From a beta proteobacterium L13 (GTDB lineage Bacteria > Pseudomonadota > Gammaproteobacteria > Burkholderiales > Chromobacteriaceae), in the NCBI GenBank assembly GCA_000335715.1, contig AMYZ01000024.1, forward strand, positions 1 through 44,460: DNA of 44,460 nt. The letters are read 5' to 3'. Numbering within the stretch: position 1 is the stretch's first letter; every line of letters begins with the position of its first letter. The notes beneath the pieces were generated by a model. The model did not search any database. It was not told the DNA's origin and was given only the letters and a program-made list of their open reading frames with translations. This document shows positions 1 to 8,116 of the stretch, piece after piece. A program made the translations under genes and the position numbers.

Positions 1-2
1 CC

Positions 3-437
3 AACCAGACCAGCGGCCGCCGCTGGTTGCACAACGTCGGCCAGCACATCAGCCTGTTTGTGGCGGGGGTGAAAGACAAAGTCAGCCTGAAACTGATCGC
101 GGCGAAGGGCAAAGTGCAGATTCAGGCGCAAAGCGACGCGCTGGAGATCACGGCGGATAAAGACGTGAACATCAGCAGCCTCAGCGCCAGCCAGCTGTTC
201 AACGGCAAACAAGAAGTGCTGCTGACCTGTGGCGGTGCCTATATCCGCATCAAAGACGGCAAGATCGAGCTGCACGCGCCGGGCAAAGTGAGCTTCAAAG
301 GCGCCAAACACGACTGGAGTGGCGGGGCCAGCATGAATGTGCCAATCCCGTCATTGAAACCGCCGCAGCCATGCAGTTTCCAGGCAGGCGAGGCCGCGCA
401 TAGTGGCGCAGCCAGCACCCCCTATCCGTTCGAGTAG
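3..437 (+). CDS. VgrG C-terminal fragment (T6SS spike protein, DUF2345 region), 5' truncated by window edge
   Basis: The reading frame is open from the window edge and stops at 437, so only the last ~144 residues of a longer protein are seen. The motif RWLHNVGQHISLFVAGVKDK, followed by repetitive beta-strand sequence (VSLKLIAAKGKVQIQAQSD, LEITADKDVNI, GGAYIRIKDGKIELHAPG), is typical of the DUF2345 extension behind the gp27/gp5-like body of VgrG (TssI). VgrG trimers form the puncturing spike of the T6SS. The tail ends with a short Pro/Ser/Ala-rich peptide, a usual place for adaptor or effector docking. An adaptor gene starts 8 bases downstream and an effector follows, so this VgrG probably delivers that cargo. 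The internal TTG at 27 is not the true start. Confidence 0.85.
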   Translation, partial: NQTSGRRWLHNVGQHISLFVAGVKDKVSLKLIAAKGKVQIQAQSDALEITADKDVNISSLSASQLFNGKQEVLLTCGGAYIRIKDGKIELHAPGKVSFKGAKHDWSGGASMNVPIPSLKPPQPCSFQAGEAAHSGAASTPYPFE

Positions 438-445
438 CCTGCGGT

Positions 446-1399
446 ATGAAATCTGATCAACATATGTTGCCCGCCGCCCTGTTAGCGACCGAATCCTCTG
501 GCTGGTATTTGCTGCTGGACAGACACCAAGTCAACCCGTTGGCGGAAGCAGGTCATGTCCTGGCCGTGACAGAAGCGGCGGTAACGGTATTGCACGACCC
601 ATTCTTTGCCCACGAGCCAGACAAGGCACCACTGCTGCTTGATTTGTCAGTCGTGCCAGGTATTAGCAGCGAACAGAAGAGACAGTGGGCGCAGCTGGGT
701 ACTGATGGTCTCTGTCAATCACTGATAAGCGGTGGTAACACGCTGGTATCGGGCTGGCTTTACGCCACACAGCCGCTAGCACAAATTGCCAGGCATTTAC
801 GCCAGCTATTTGCCCAACCGCACCCCGATGGCCAAACCCACCATCTGCGCTACTACGACCCCCGCATTACCCGCTTGCTGGATGACACCCTGCCCACCGC
901 GCAGCGCCAGCAACTGCTTGGCCCCATCGACAGCTGGTGGTACCCCGTTTTTCCTGGCGAATACCGCAGCATGCAGCAACAGCACGGTGCCCATGGCACA
1001 GCCTCGCTGGCTTTGGCACCCGAGCACTGGCAGCGCCTGAACCATGCCGCCGCCTATCACCAGCTGGTGCGCTGCATGGCTGGCCTGCATGAACTCTACC
1101 CCGACACCTTCAGTGGCGTAGTGGTGCCCGACTTTGCGCTGGTACATAGCCTCATGAGCCGGGCCGCCCGGCAAAGCTGGGTCAATAGCCAGGATGACCA
1201 AGTGGGCTGCGCGCTGTTATGGCTGGTGCTCGGGCCCGATTGCCAGGCATGCAACCCCGACGTCGCCGCAGCACTGCAGCAGTATCAGCAAGATCGCTCC
1301 CCGGCACTTACCGAATGGCTACTGTTTGCCGGCGCAGCCTTCTGGGCCAAACCCGCGGCCGACTACACCGCCAGCAGCACAAAAGGAACCATGGCGTGA
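446..1399 (+). CDS. DUF4123 domain protein, probable T6SS effector-loading adaptor
   Basis: A 317-residue protein of the DUF4123 (Tap/TEC-type chaperone) class. Recognisable features are the central RYYDPRITRLL block (about residues 134-144), the following LLGPIDSWWYPV segment and the GWYLLLD strand near the N-terminus. Known members bind both a cognate effector and the VgrG tail and load the effector on the spike, without being secreted themselves. The gene lies 8 bases after the vgrG stop, and its own stop overlaps the GTG start of the effector (GTGA at 1396-1399), implying translational coupling. The family call is by motif and context; the specific partner is inferred from gene order. Confidence 0.8.
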   Translation: MKSDQHMLPAALLATESSGWYLLLDRHQVNPLAEAGHVLAVTEAAVTVLHDPFFAHEPDKAPLLLDLSVVPGISSEQKRQWAQLGTDGLCQSLISGGNTLVSGWLYATQPLAQIARHLRQLFAQPHPDGQTHHLRYYDPRITRLLDDTLPTAQRQQLLGPIDSWWYPVFPGEYRSMQQQHGAHGTASLALAPEHWQRLNHAAAYHQLVRCMAGLHELYPDTFSGVVVPDFALVHSLMSRAARQSWVNSQDDQVGCALLWLVLGPDCQACNPDVAAALQQYQQDRSPALTEWLLFAGAAFWAKPAADYTASSTKGTMA

Positions 1400-3966
1400 G
1401 CGAACCGACACAATGTAAAAACAAGTTTTGCGGCAAGACCGGTTTACTACTGCTGCCGCTGCGTTACGCCGTGGCCGCCAGCGACACCGGGCATCAAGGC
1501 AGCCCGGTGCCGGAAGGCAGCTTGGGCAAGGACGTTACCGACAAAGCGCTGGTAACCGCAGCCTACACCGTACGCATGCTGCGCCATGGCTACCTGTACG
1601 TGATGGCCAAGCGGGCAGGCAAGCTCAAATGGGACAGCGCCTGGGCAGTCAATAGCCAGGGCTATATCGCCCGCATCCCCCTGGGCGAGCTGGTGGCCCC
1701 GCCTGCATTCAGCTGCAACCCTGACACCCATGGCGTGAACGCCTCCATGATCAGCATCGAAAAAGCGCAAGACGTTTCCGAGCTGAAAATCCTGTTCCTG
1801 CCAGACCCGCTAACCAAAGCCGCGCTGCTCAAGATAGAAAGCGACAGCAAGCTGCACAGCCTGCTGCAAAGCTTTCAGGCCAAGGCCGTGGCCCAGCCCC
1901 ACGGCATCATGCCGGACAAACTGGCCAGCAGCGTAGCCGAGTTCCGCTCGGTAGAAGGCGAGGGCAGGGCGCTGGCGCCACGCTTTAACGACCATCTGCA
2001 CCCCTTCTTCGGACAAAGCGTGCAGCTGGTAAAAAACCAGCCCTACGCCTATACCGCCCGCCTGAAAAACCTGCAAACCGAGCTGGCTGCCAAAAAAGGC
2101 CTGGCCATCGTACTGCACGACCCGCTGGGCATCGTGCAGGAGCTCAACAACTGGCGTAATGCCGCCATCAAGCAGCTGGATAGCCTGATGCAAAGGCCCA
2201 CGCCGTTTTACGGCCAGTACCGCAACGAACAGCTGATGGCCATCATCACCGCGGTAGAACACGCCGAACAGCAAGTCAAACAAGGGGCCATCCAGCAGCG
2301 CGAGCCCAAGCTGGGCGTATCACTGGAAGACCTGGCAACCCAGGCCAAAAAGCAGCCCTACGCCATACCCGACCTGCGCGGCACCCCGCCCGAAGCCATC
2401 TACAAAAACCGGGCCGAATACGAACGCAAACGCGCAGAGTGGTACCGGCAAAACGCTGGCCGCATTGGCGATGCAGCCTGGGCAAAGTACGCCAAACGCC
2501 TGCTGCCCGCAGCCGTATACCAGGGGGTAAAACAAGGCTTTCAGCTTGTAGCCATGCGCTGCGATGCCCTGAACGAGCTACGCGCCCGCGACCAGCTGGC
2601 ATGGCTGGGCGCCCCCTTGCTGCACCACACCCTGGCGTTTTACGACGAAAACCACCTGCCCAGCGGCGTGGCCTATGCCGCCCAAACCGGCATGTGCACG
2701 CACGGGGTCAACAGCTGCCAGCAGGGGCAAACCTGGCTCAACCTGCAGATGGATAGCCAAAGCCTTACCCCGGCCAGCCTGCTGCTCAATGCCATGCTGC
2801 TTAACCAGAAACAAGCCAAAGAAGCATTCATCGCCGCCGGCGGCCTGTCGGGCGGCATGGCCGACGCCGCCGGCAAATGGCAAGAAAGCCTCAAAGGCGT
2901 TAGCGACATGTGGGCCAAAACCAACGACCTGGCCAATGCGCTGATACAGGCCGGCCAGAACAACGCCCTCATCAGCGTATCGCACCTGGGCGGCCTGAGC
3001 CTGCTACTGGTGCAGGGCGGGCATACCCTGCTGGCCAACCTGCCCGGCGGGCGCTTTCTGGACAAACGCATCGTCCGCGCCACCACCCTGCACGCCCTGC
3101 TCAAGCTATCGCTGGGCCGCATCCTCAGCCTGGACCTGCAGGCCGCCTACCCCTCGCCACAGGCATACAACAGCAAAGCCCACGCCGTCAGCAAAGCCGC
3201 CCGCAACCAGATAAACCAGCTATTGATCGACGGCAGCAAAGGGGCCGATTTCAACGGCCTGCGCTTTGGCTGCGTGGTGGCGGTGCTGGAAATGGCCAAC
3301 GTGCTGCTCAAGAGCAATTCGCTGGCCGGCAGCCCCGGGCAAAAAGCCGCCTGGGAGCTGACTGCCGCCAGCCTGGGCATGGGCGCGGTACTGCTGGAGC
3401 TAAGCGGTGGCGTGTGCGAACGCATGGCCAAAAGCCAGAACGCCGCCCTGATCAGCAGCAGCCACGTCGCCACCGCCGCGCTCAAACTGGGTGCCGGTGC
3501 GCTGGGTGCGGTGGGCGGCATCATTGGCGGCATTGTGGATTTTGATAGTGCGGCGGATTCAAAGGGAAAGAATACGGGCTTGGTGTTTATTTATGCGCTG
3601 CGAGGCGTTGTTTCAATATCTGGGGCCGTGATTGGTGCAGGTATTGCCTTGGGGGCGGCCGGGCCTTTTCTTGAATGGCTGTTGGCTAGAACGAACGGGA
3701 CTATTTACAAGGCAGTGCTGCGACTGGCGATCAAAACCAGTGCTACTTTGGCAACAGAGCGGATGGCTTTGCTACTGTTGCGGGGGGCTCGTTTGTTTAC
3801 GGTGGTTGGTGTGGGGTTAACTGCGGCCATATGGCTGTTTAGTGACGATGCGCTGGAAAGTTGGTGTGACAAGTCTTGTCTACGTAGGGATCGGAGCGCT
3901 AAGGGCTTTGATAAGGCAGAAGAAGAAATGGTTGCCTTGGATGCGGCCGTATTGGAGTTAACCTGA
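1396..3966 (+). CDS. T6SS effector with VasX-like/BTH_I2691-type N-terminus and membrane-inserting C-terminus
   Basis: An 856-residue protein starting at a GTG that overlaps the adaptor stop; the frame is open further upstream but that part lies inside the adaptor gene. The N-terminus reads CKNKFCGKTGLLLLPLRYAV, matching the Cys-rich start of VasX/BTH_I2691-family T6SS effectors. The long middle is Gln/Ala/Lys-rich and probably helical. The C-terminal ~170 residues hold several hydrophobic stretches: a Gly/Ala-rich one near 695-712, a long one near 726-763 and one near 800-818. This fits a colicin-like pore-former or membrane disruptor acting on target cells. From about base 3541 the GC content drops sharply compared with the upstream part, so the toxic end may have been acquired separately. 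Toxicity is inferred from family and context. Confidence 0.75.
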   Translation: MSEPTQCKNKFCGKTGLLLLPLRYAVAASDTGHQGSPVPEGSLGKDVTDKALVTAAYTVRMLRHGYLYVMAKRAGKLKWDSAWAVNSQGYIARIPLGELVAPPAFSCNPDTHGVNASMISIEKAQDVSELKILFLPDPLTKAALLKIESDSKLHSLLQSFQAKAVAQPHGIMPDKLASSVAEFRSVEGEGRALAPRFNDHLHPFFGQSVQLVKNQPYAYTARLKNLQTELAAKKGLAIVLHDPLGIVQELNNWRNAAIKQLDSLMQRPTPFYGQYRNEQLMAIITAVEHAEQQVKQGAIQQREPKLGVSLEDLATQAKKQPYAIPDLRGTPPEAIYKNRAEYERKRAEWYRQNAGRIGDAAWAKYAKRLLPAAVYQGVKQGFQLVAMRCDALNELRARDQLAWLGAPLLHHTLAFYDENHLPSGVAYAAQTGMCTHGVNSCQQGQTWLNLQMDSQSLTPASLLLNAMLLNQKQAKEAFIAAGGLSGGMADAAGKWQESLKGVSDMWAKTNDLANALIQAGQNNALISVSHLGGLSLLLVQGGHTLLANLPGGRFLDKRIVRATTLHALLKLSLGRILSLDLQAAYPSPQAYNSKAHAVSKAARNQINQLLIDGSKGADFNGLRFGCVVAVLEMANVLLKSNSLAGSPGQKAAWELTAASLGMGAVLLELSGGVCERMAKSQNAALISSSHVATAALKLGAGALGAVGGIIGGIVDFDSAADSKGKNTGLVFIYALRGVVSISGAVIGAGIALGAAGPFLEWLLARTNGTIYKAVLRLAIKTSATLATERMALLLLRGARLFTVVGVGLTAAIWLFSDDALESWCDKSCLRRDRSAKGFDKAEEEMVALDAAVLELT

Positions 3967-4440
3967 CATGTATTTTCTGGAGTGGACCATCGCAATGGGC
4001 AGGCGCCGGCATGCCCCGGGTTCTTGGCTTGATGAGATTCAAAAAGACATTGCCAAAGATACTGCGGCCGATGAGCGTACATTATTGGCACGAGGCCTAC
4101 GCCAAGATCTGAATTTTCGGGACGTGGATATTCGTGAAAGTCGCTCGGATACGGTAGATGATAATGGGACAATTTATTGCAAAACTAATGCCTATCTTGA
4201 CGTTTGCACGTACAACGATGATAAGCGTGGAATGCTCAGCATGGTTTTGATTGCATTTTGTTATGGGATGTTATTTTTTGCGCAATTCTTGTTTGAGCTT
4301 TTGGGTCAGTTATTAACAGGAAAGGATTACTCTGGTGCTAATCTCGTTCCTGATGGTGGTTTTTGGCTGGCAATTATTGGTTCCTCAGTCGTGACGCCTT
4401 TGCTATTTTATGTTTTTTTTCATTATTTAATCAAATTCTG
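3541..4440. other. AT-rich island across effector 3' end and immunity gene 5' part
   Basis: Sixty-base blocks counted by hand give about 65% GC for 3481-3540, 45% for 3541-3600, 43% for 4201-4260, 35% for 4261-4320 and 30% for 4381-4440, then 62% for 4441-4500. Both edges are abrupt and fall inside genes. The island encodes the last ~140 residues of the effector and roughly the first 158 residues of the downstream membrane protein. This suggests replacement of a toxin/immunity segment by recombination in flanking conserved sequence; that origin is inference. Confidence 0.7.
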
Positions 4441-5134
4441 GCGCCTCGAAGCCTTCACCATGCGCCGGCTGGTGGTGCGTTTCAATCGTGAAACCCGCAA
4501 AGTTTATTTTCTGCGGCCAACCTTTCTGGGCGGAATAAAAGCATACGACTGGGCAATGCTTGATATCGGCTTGCCTAAGGATATGCCCAACCATCAAGGG
4601 GCGGGTGGAATGCTGGTGATCGGAGCGCAAGCCGAAGAAAACCATAACCCGCACATGGCGTTTGCGGTGGATGGCGCCTACGTCGGCAATGCTTGCCGCG
4701 ACTACCAGCACCTGCTGTCGTTCTGGGAATACATCCGCCGTTTCATGGAAGACGGCGCCGACGCGGTGCCCGCGCCCAAGCGGCTGCGCAGCAAATGGCC
4801 CAACCCGCTACGCAGCATGCTGACCGTGTCGCGCCTTAGCCTGCCAGGCGGCTTCGACCTGGGGCGCATGTTTTTGTGGCTGCGGCTGGTGCTGGCGCCG
4901 GTGTTCTTCATCTGGGGGCTGGGCCATTACGCCTCGCTGCTGCTGAGCTACGAGCCGCGCTTTCCCAAGGCTATCCGCGTAGCCAGCCACGAATCGGAAG
5001 CCCGTTCGCTGTTGGCACTGCTGGGCTACAACCTGCTGCCGCCGCTCTATACCGCCGCAGGGTTGTGGCTGTGGTTTGCCTGGCAGCACGACCTGGACTG
5101 GCGCCTGCCGTGGCTCTGGCTGGCGGGGCGGTGA
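3968..5134 (+). CDS. Membrane protein, candidate immunity protein for the adjacent T6SS effector
   Basis: A 388-residue protein starting one base after the effector stop. Residues ~88-112 (LSMVLIAFCYGMLFFAQFLF) and ~136-158 (FWLAIIGSSVVTPLLFYVFF) are clear membrane segments. Two more lie near the C-terminus (~300-325 and ~350-375). Between them is a soluble part with VVRFNRETRKVYFLRP and a YDW motif, reminiscent of the DUF6708 family found beside T6SS genes; that family call is tentative. A polytopic membrane protein directly after a pore-forming-type effector is the arrangement seen for VasX and its immunity protein. A second in-frame ATG at 3995 also has a GGAG upstream, so the start is uncertain. 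The first ~470 bases are strikingly AT-rich and the rest is normal for the genome, making the gene a composition mosaic. Confidence 0.6.
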   Translation: MYFLEWTIAMGRRRHAPGSWLDEIQKDIAKDTAADERTLLARGLRQDLNFRDVDIRESRSDTVDDNGTIYCKTNAYLDVCTYNDDKRGMLSMVLIAFCYGMLFFAQFLFELLGQLLTGKDYSGANLVPDGGFWLAIIGSSVVTPLLFYVFFHYLIKFWRLEAFTMRRLVVRFNRETRKVYFLRPTFLGGIKAYDWAMLDIGLPKDMPNHQGAGGMLVIGAQAEENHNPHMAFAVDGAYVGNACRDYQHLLSFWEYIRRFMEDGADAVPAPKRLRSKWPNPLRSMLTVSRLSLPGGFDLGRMFLWLRLVLAPVFFIWGLGHYASLLLSYEPRFPKAIRVASHESEARSLLALLGYNLLPPLYTAAGLWLWFAWQHDLDWRLPWLWLAGR

Positions 5135-5216
5135 TGCGATACCGATTGAATGACTGTATGCCTTGCCCGATGCCGGTGATGCCGGCCATGGCAATGCTGT
5201 AACCCGATAGGGCCTG

Positions 5217-7079
5217 ATGATGCTTGAATCCCTGCTTCCCTATTACGAACGCGAGCTTGGCCATTTGCGCGAGCTGTCGGGTGAGTTTGCCCGCCGCTAC
5301 CCCAAGATTGCCGGCCGCCTGCAGCTGGAGGGCGACCAGTGCGCCGACCCGCATACCGAGCGGCTGATCGAGGGCTTTGCCTTTCTGGCGGCGCGTATCC
5401 ACAAGAAACTGGATGACGACTACCCCGAAATTGCCGGTAGCTTGCTGGATGTGCTGTACCCGCATTATCTGCAGCCCATGCCGGCGGCCACCATTGTGCA
5501 GTTCGAGTGCGACCCGCTGCGGCCGGAGATCGGCAAGCGCTACCGGATAGAGCGCGGCCAGCAGGTGCAGTCGCCTGCGGTGCAGGGGGTGGTGTGCAAG
5601 TTTCGTACGGTTTACCCGGTAGACCTGTACCCCTTGCAGCTGCAGGAGGCCAAGCTGGAGCTGTGCAGTGCTTCGCCTTGGCTGCGGGCGCTGGCGCCGG
5701 ATGCTGCTGCCGTGTTGACCTTACGCCTGCAGGCGCAGGGTGGGGTGGGGCTGGGGGCGATGGGGCTTGATAGCTTGCGTTTTTTTCTGGATGGCGAGCC
5801 GGCGCTGATGCACCTGTTGTACGAGCTGCTGCTGTCGGATGTGCTGCGGGTACAGGTCAGCGACGGGCGCGACGACCCGGCATTCAGCCATACCCTGCCA
5901 GCTAGCGCCGTACAGCCGGTGGGGTTTGCGGTGGATGAGGGCATGCTGCCCTACGATGAGCGGTCTTTTACCGGCTACCGCTTGCTGTCGGAGTACTTTA
6001 GCTACCCCGACAAGTTCCTGTTTGTGGCGCTGGGCCAGCTGGGGCCGCTGGTGGCGGGCTGGCAGGGCGATACTTTGCAGCTGCGCTTCATTTTGCGTGA
6101 TTACCCGGACAGCGAACGGCATCACCGCTTGCAAACCCAGCTGCAGGCCAGCCATTTGAAGCTGGGCTGCACCCCGGTGATCAACCTGTTTGCGCAGGCA
6201 GCGGAGCCGATTCGCGTGACGCACCAGCAAGCCAGTTACCCGGTGGTGGCGGATGGCCGCCGCCCGATGGCGTATGAGGTCGTGCAGATTCGCAAGGTGG
6301 TGCGGGTGGAGAAGCAGGGTGGGGTGGAGGCCAGTGCGGCGGTGCCGCCGTTCTACGCCATGCATCATGGCGGGGGGCAGGCGCAGGCACGGTTTTACTG
6401 GCATGCCAGCCGGGAGCCGGCGATTGCGCAGGGGGACAAGGGTACCGATATGGCCCTGCATTTGGTGGACTTGCAGTTTGACGCGATCCGCCCGGCTGCC
6501 GAGGTACTCAGCCTGGACTTGTTGTGCAGCAACCGCGACTTGCCGGAGCAGATTCCGTTTGGCGGTAGCCAGGCTACCCAGCGTACCGACTTTGTATTGC
6601 CCGGGCATTCCGTGGTGAAGCGGGTGCGCTTGCTGCGCAAGCCTTCGTCAAGCCAGCGCGTGTTGTTGGGCCGTGCTCTGCAGTGGCGGCTGATTTCGCA
6701 TTTGTCGCTGAACTATCTGTCGCTGGTGGAGGCCGGGCGTGATGCGCTGCAGGAGATGCTGTCGCTGTACAACCTGAACGATGCTGCGGCCAACGTTAGG
6801 CAGATTCAGGGAATTACCGGCATTGGCAGCGAGCCGGCAGTGTGCCGTGTAAATGGCCGGCATTTCTCGGGCTTTGTGCGGGGGACGGACATCAGGCTGA
6901 CGCTGGATGCCGATTACTACGTGGGGGGCAGTGTGTATTTGTTTGCCTCGGTGCTGGAGCGTTTCTTTGCGCTGTATGCCGCCCCCAATAGCTTTACCCG
7001 CTTGCGGGTAAATACGGTACAGCGAGAAGAAGAGGAGATGGCATGGCCAGCCAGAGCGGGCGAAGCCCTCGTGATCTGA
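5217..7079 (+). CDS. tssF: T6SS baseplate subunit TssF (VasA/ImpG)
   Basis: A 620-residue protein, the usual TssF length. The N-terminal block LLPYYERELGHLRELSGEFA and the following HTERLIEGFAFLAARIHKKLDD and LYPHYLQPMPA segments are the family signature. TssF forms the baseplate wedge with TssG, TssE and TssK, on which the tail tube and sheath assemble in the cytoplasm. The start has two adjacent ATGs (5217 and 5220). The gene overlaps tssG by 37 bases, consistent with coupled synthesis of these two stoichiometric partners. It follows the immunity candidate after 82 bases, so the cargo module sits directly upstream of structural genes. Confidence 0.95.
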   Translation: MMLESLLPYYERELGHLRELSGEFARRYPKIAGRLQLEGDQCADPHTERLIEGFAFLAARIHKKLDDDYPEIAGSLLDVLYPHYLQPMPAATIVQFECDPLRPEIGKRYRIERGQQVQSPAVQGVVCKFRTVYPVDLYPLQLQEAKLELCSASPWLRALAPDAAAVLTLRLQAQGGVGLGAMGLDSLRFFLDGEPALMHLLYELLLSDVLRVQVSDGRDDPAFSHTLPASAVQPVGFAVDEGMLPYDERSFTGYRLLSEYFSYPDKFLFVALGQLGPLVAGWQGDTLQLRFILRDYPDSERHHRLQTQLQASHLKLGCTPVINLFAQAAEPIRVTHQQASYPVVADGRRPMAYEVVQIRKVVRVEKQGGVEASAAVPPFYAMHHGGGQAQARFYWHASREPAIAQGDKGTDMALHLVDLQFDAIRPAAEVLSLDLLCSNRDLPEQIPFGGSQATQRTDFVLPGHSVVKRVRLLRKPSSSQRVLLGRALQWRLISHLSLNYLSLVEAGRDALQEMLSLYNLNDAAANVRQIQGITGIGSEPAVCRVNGRHFSGFVRGTDIRLTLDADYYVGGSVYLFASVLERFFALYAAPNSFTRLRVNTVQREEEEMAWPARAGEALVI

Positions 7080-8044
7080 GACAGGCGCTGGCACAGGATG
7101 CCAGCCAGTTCGGGTTTTTCCAGGCGGTGCGTGTGCTGGGCTTGAGCAGCCGGCGCCGCCGTGGCCCTTTGCCGGCGAATTTGCGGTTTCGCACCGTGGC
7201 GTCGTTGTCGTTTCCGGCTAGCGAGCTGCGGCGTTATCAGCCGGACGAGGCGGCGCTGGATGAGCTGACAGTGAGTTTCATGGGTCTGACCGGCCCCAGC
7301 GGGGCGCTGCCCGTGTCGTATACCGAGCTGCTGCTGGAGCGCAAGCATCAATACCGCGATGACACCTTGCATGCCTTTTTCGACATGTTCAGCCATCGCG
7401 CCATGGCCATGTTTTATGGCGCCTGGCGCAAGTACCGCTTTTGGTTGGCCGCAGAGGAGGGCGAGCAGGATGACTTTAGCCGCCATCTGCTGCACCTGGG
7501 TGGGGTGGGCCTGGGGCAGTCGCGGCAGCTGGCTACGGGCGAGGGGGCCGTACACGAGCATCTGTTTCTGTATTTTGCCGGCCTGCTGAGCCAGAAACCC
7601 TTGTCTGCCCAGGCTTTGCAAACAGTGGTGGCGGGCTTGTTCGGTATTCCTGCGGCACTGCTGCAGTTCGATGGCCAGTGGCTGCCGCTGCCGCCTGCGC
7701 AGCAAAGCAGGCTGGGGCAGAGCGAGTGCGAGCTGGGGGTGTCGCTGTTTTGCGGAGAGCGGGTGTGGGACAGGCAAACCAAGATGACGCTGCGGCTAGG
7801 GCCGATGGATCTGCAGCCGTTTATGGCATTGCAGCCTGGTGGCGAGGGGGCGAAGGCGCTACAGACCTTGCTGCATTTTGCGGTAGGGCACCAGCTGGCT
7901 GTCGATGTGGTGCTGGTGTTGTCCCGCCAGGCGGTGCCGCCGCCGCAGCTGGGTGGCACCCAGCCCCTGCGTCTGGGGGGCAATAGCTGGCTAGGCAAGC
8001 AGCCGGTTGACCCGGACTGCATGCGCTATGCCCTGCTGCATTGA
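7043..8044 (+). CDS. tssG: T6SS baseplate subunit TssG (VasB/ImpH)
   Basis: A 333-residue protein with the TssG/VasB pattern: DASQFGFFQAVRVL near residue 18, the FMGLTGPSGALPVSYTELLL block around residues 75-95 and the FFDMFSHRAMAMFYGAWRKYR block around residues 110-132. TssG pairs with TssF in the baseplate wedge. The ATG at 7043 lies inside the end of tssF and is preceded by a purine-rich stretch (agaagaagaggag), a good ribosome-binding site. The stop is followed by 72 bases with a small GGGCC hairpin before tssH. Confidence 0.95.
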   Translation: MASQSGRSPRDLRQALAQDASQFGFFQAVRVLGLSSRRRRGPLPANLRFRTVASLSFPASELRRYQPDEAALDELTVSFMGLTGPSGALPVSYTELLLERKHQYRDDTLHAFFDMFSHRAMAMFYGAWRKYRFWLAAEEGEQDDFSRHLLHLGGVGLGQSRQLATGEGAVHEHLFLYFAGLLSQKPLSAQALQTVVAGLFGIPAALLQFDGQWLPLPPAQQSRLGQSECELGVSLFCGERVWDRQTKMTLRLGPMDLQPFMALQPGGEGAKALQTLLHFAVGHQLAVDVVLVLSRQAVPPPQLGGTQPLRLGGNSWLGKQPVDPDCMRYALLH

Positions 8045-8116
8045 CGCAGCGCGAACCCACACCGGGCCGCAGGCCCGCAACAGAATTAAAAACAGATATT
8101 TCCGGAGAAAACCATT

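Noticed and set aside
1219..1395. Upstream extension of the effector reading frame
   Set aside because: It lies within the adaptor gene; the Cys-rich family start begins right after GTG 1396, which overlaps the adaptor stop.
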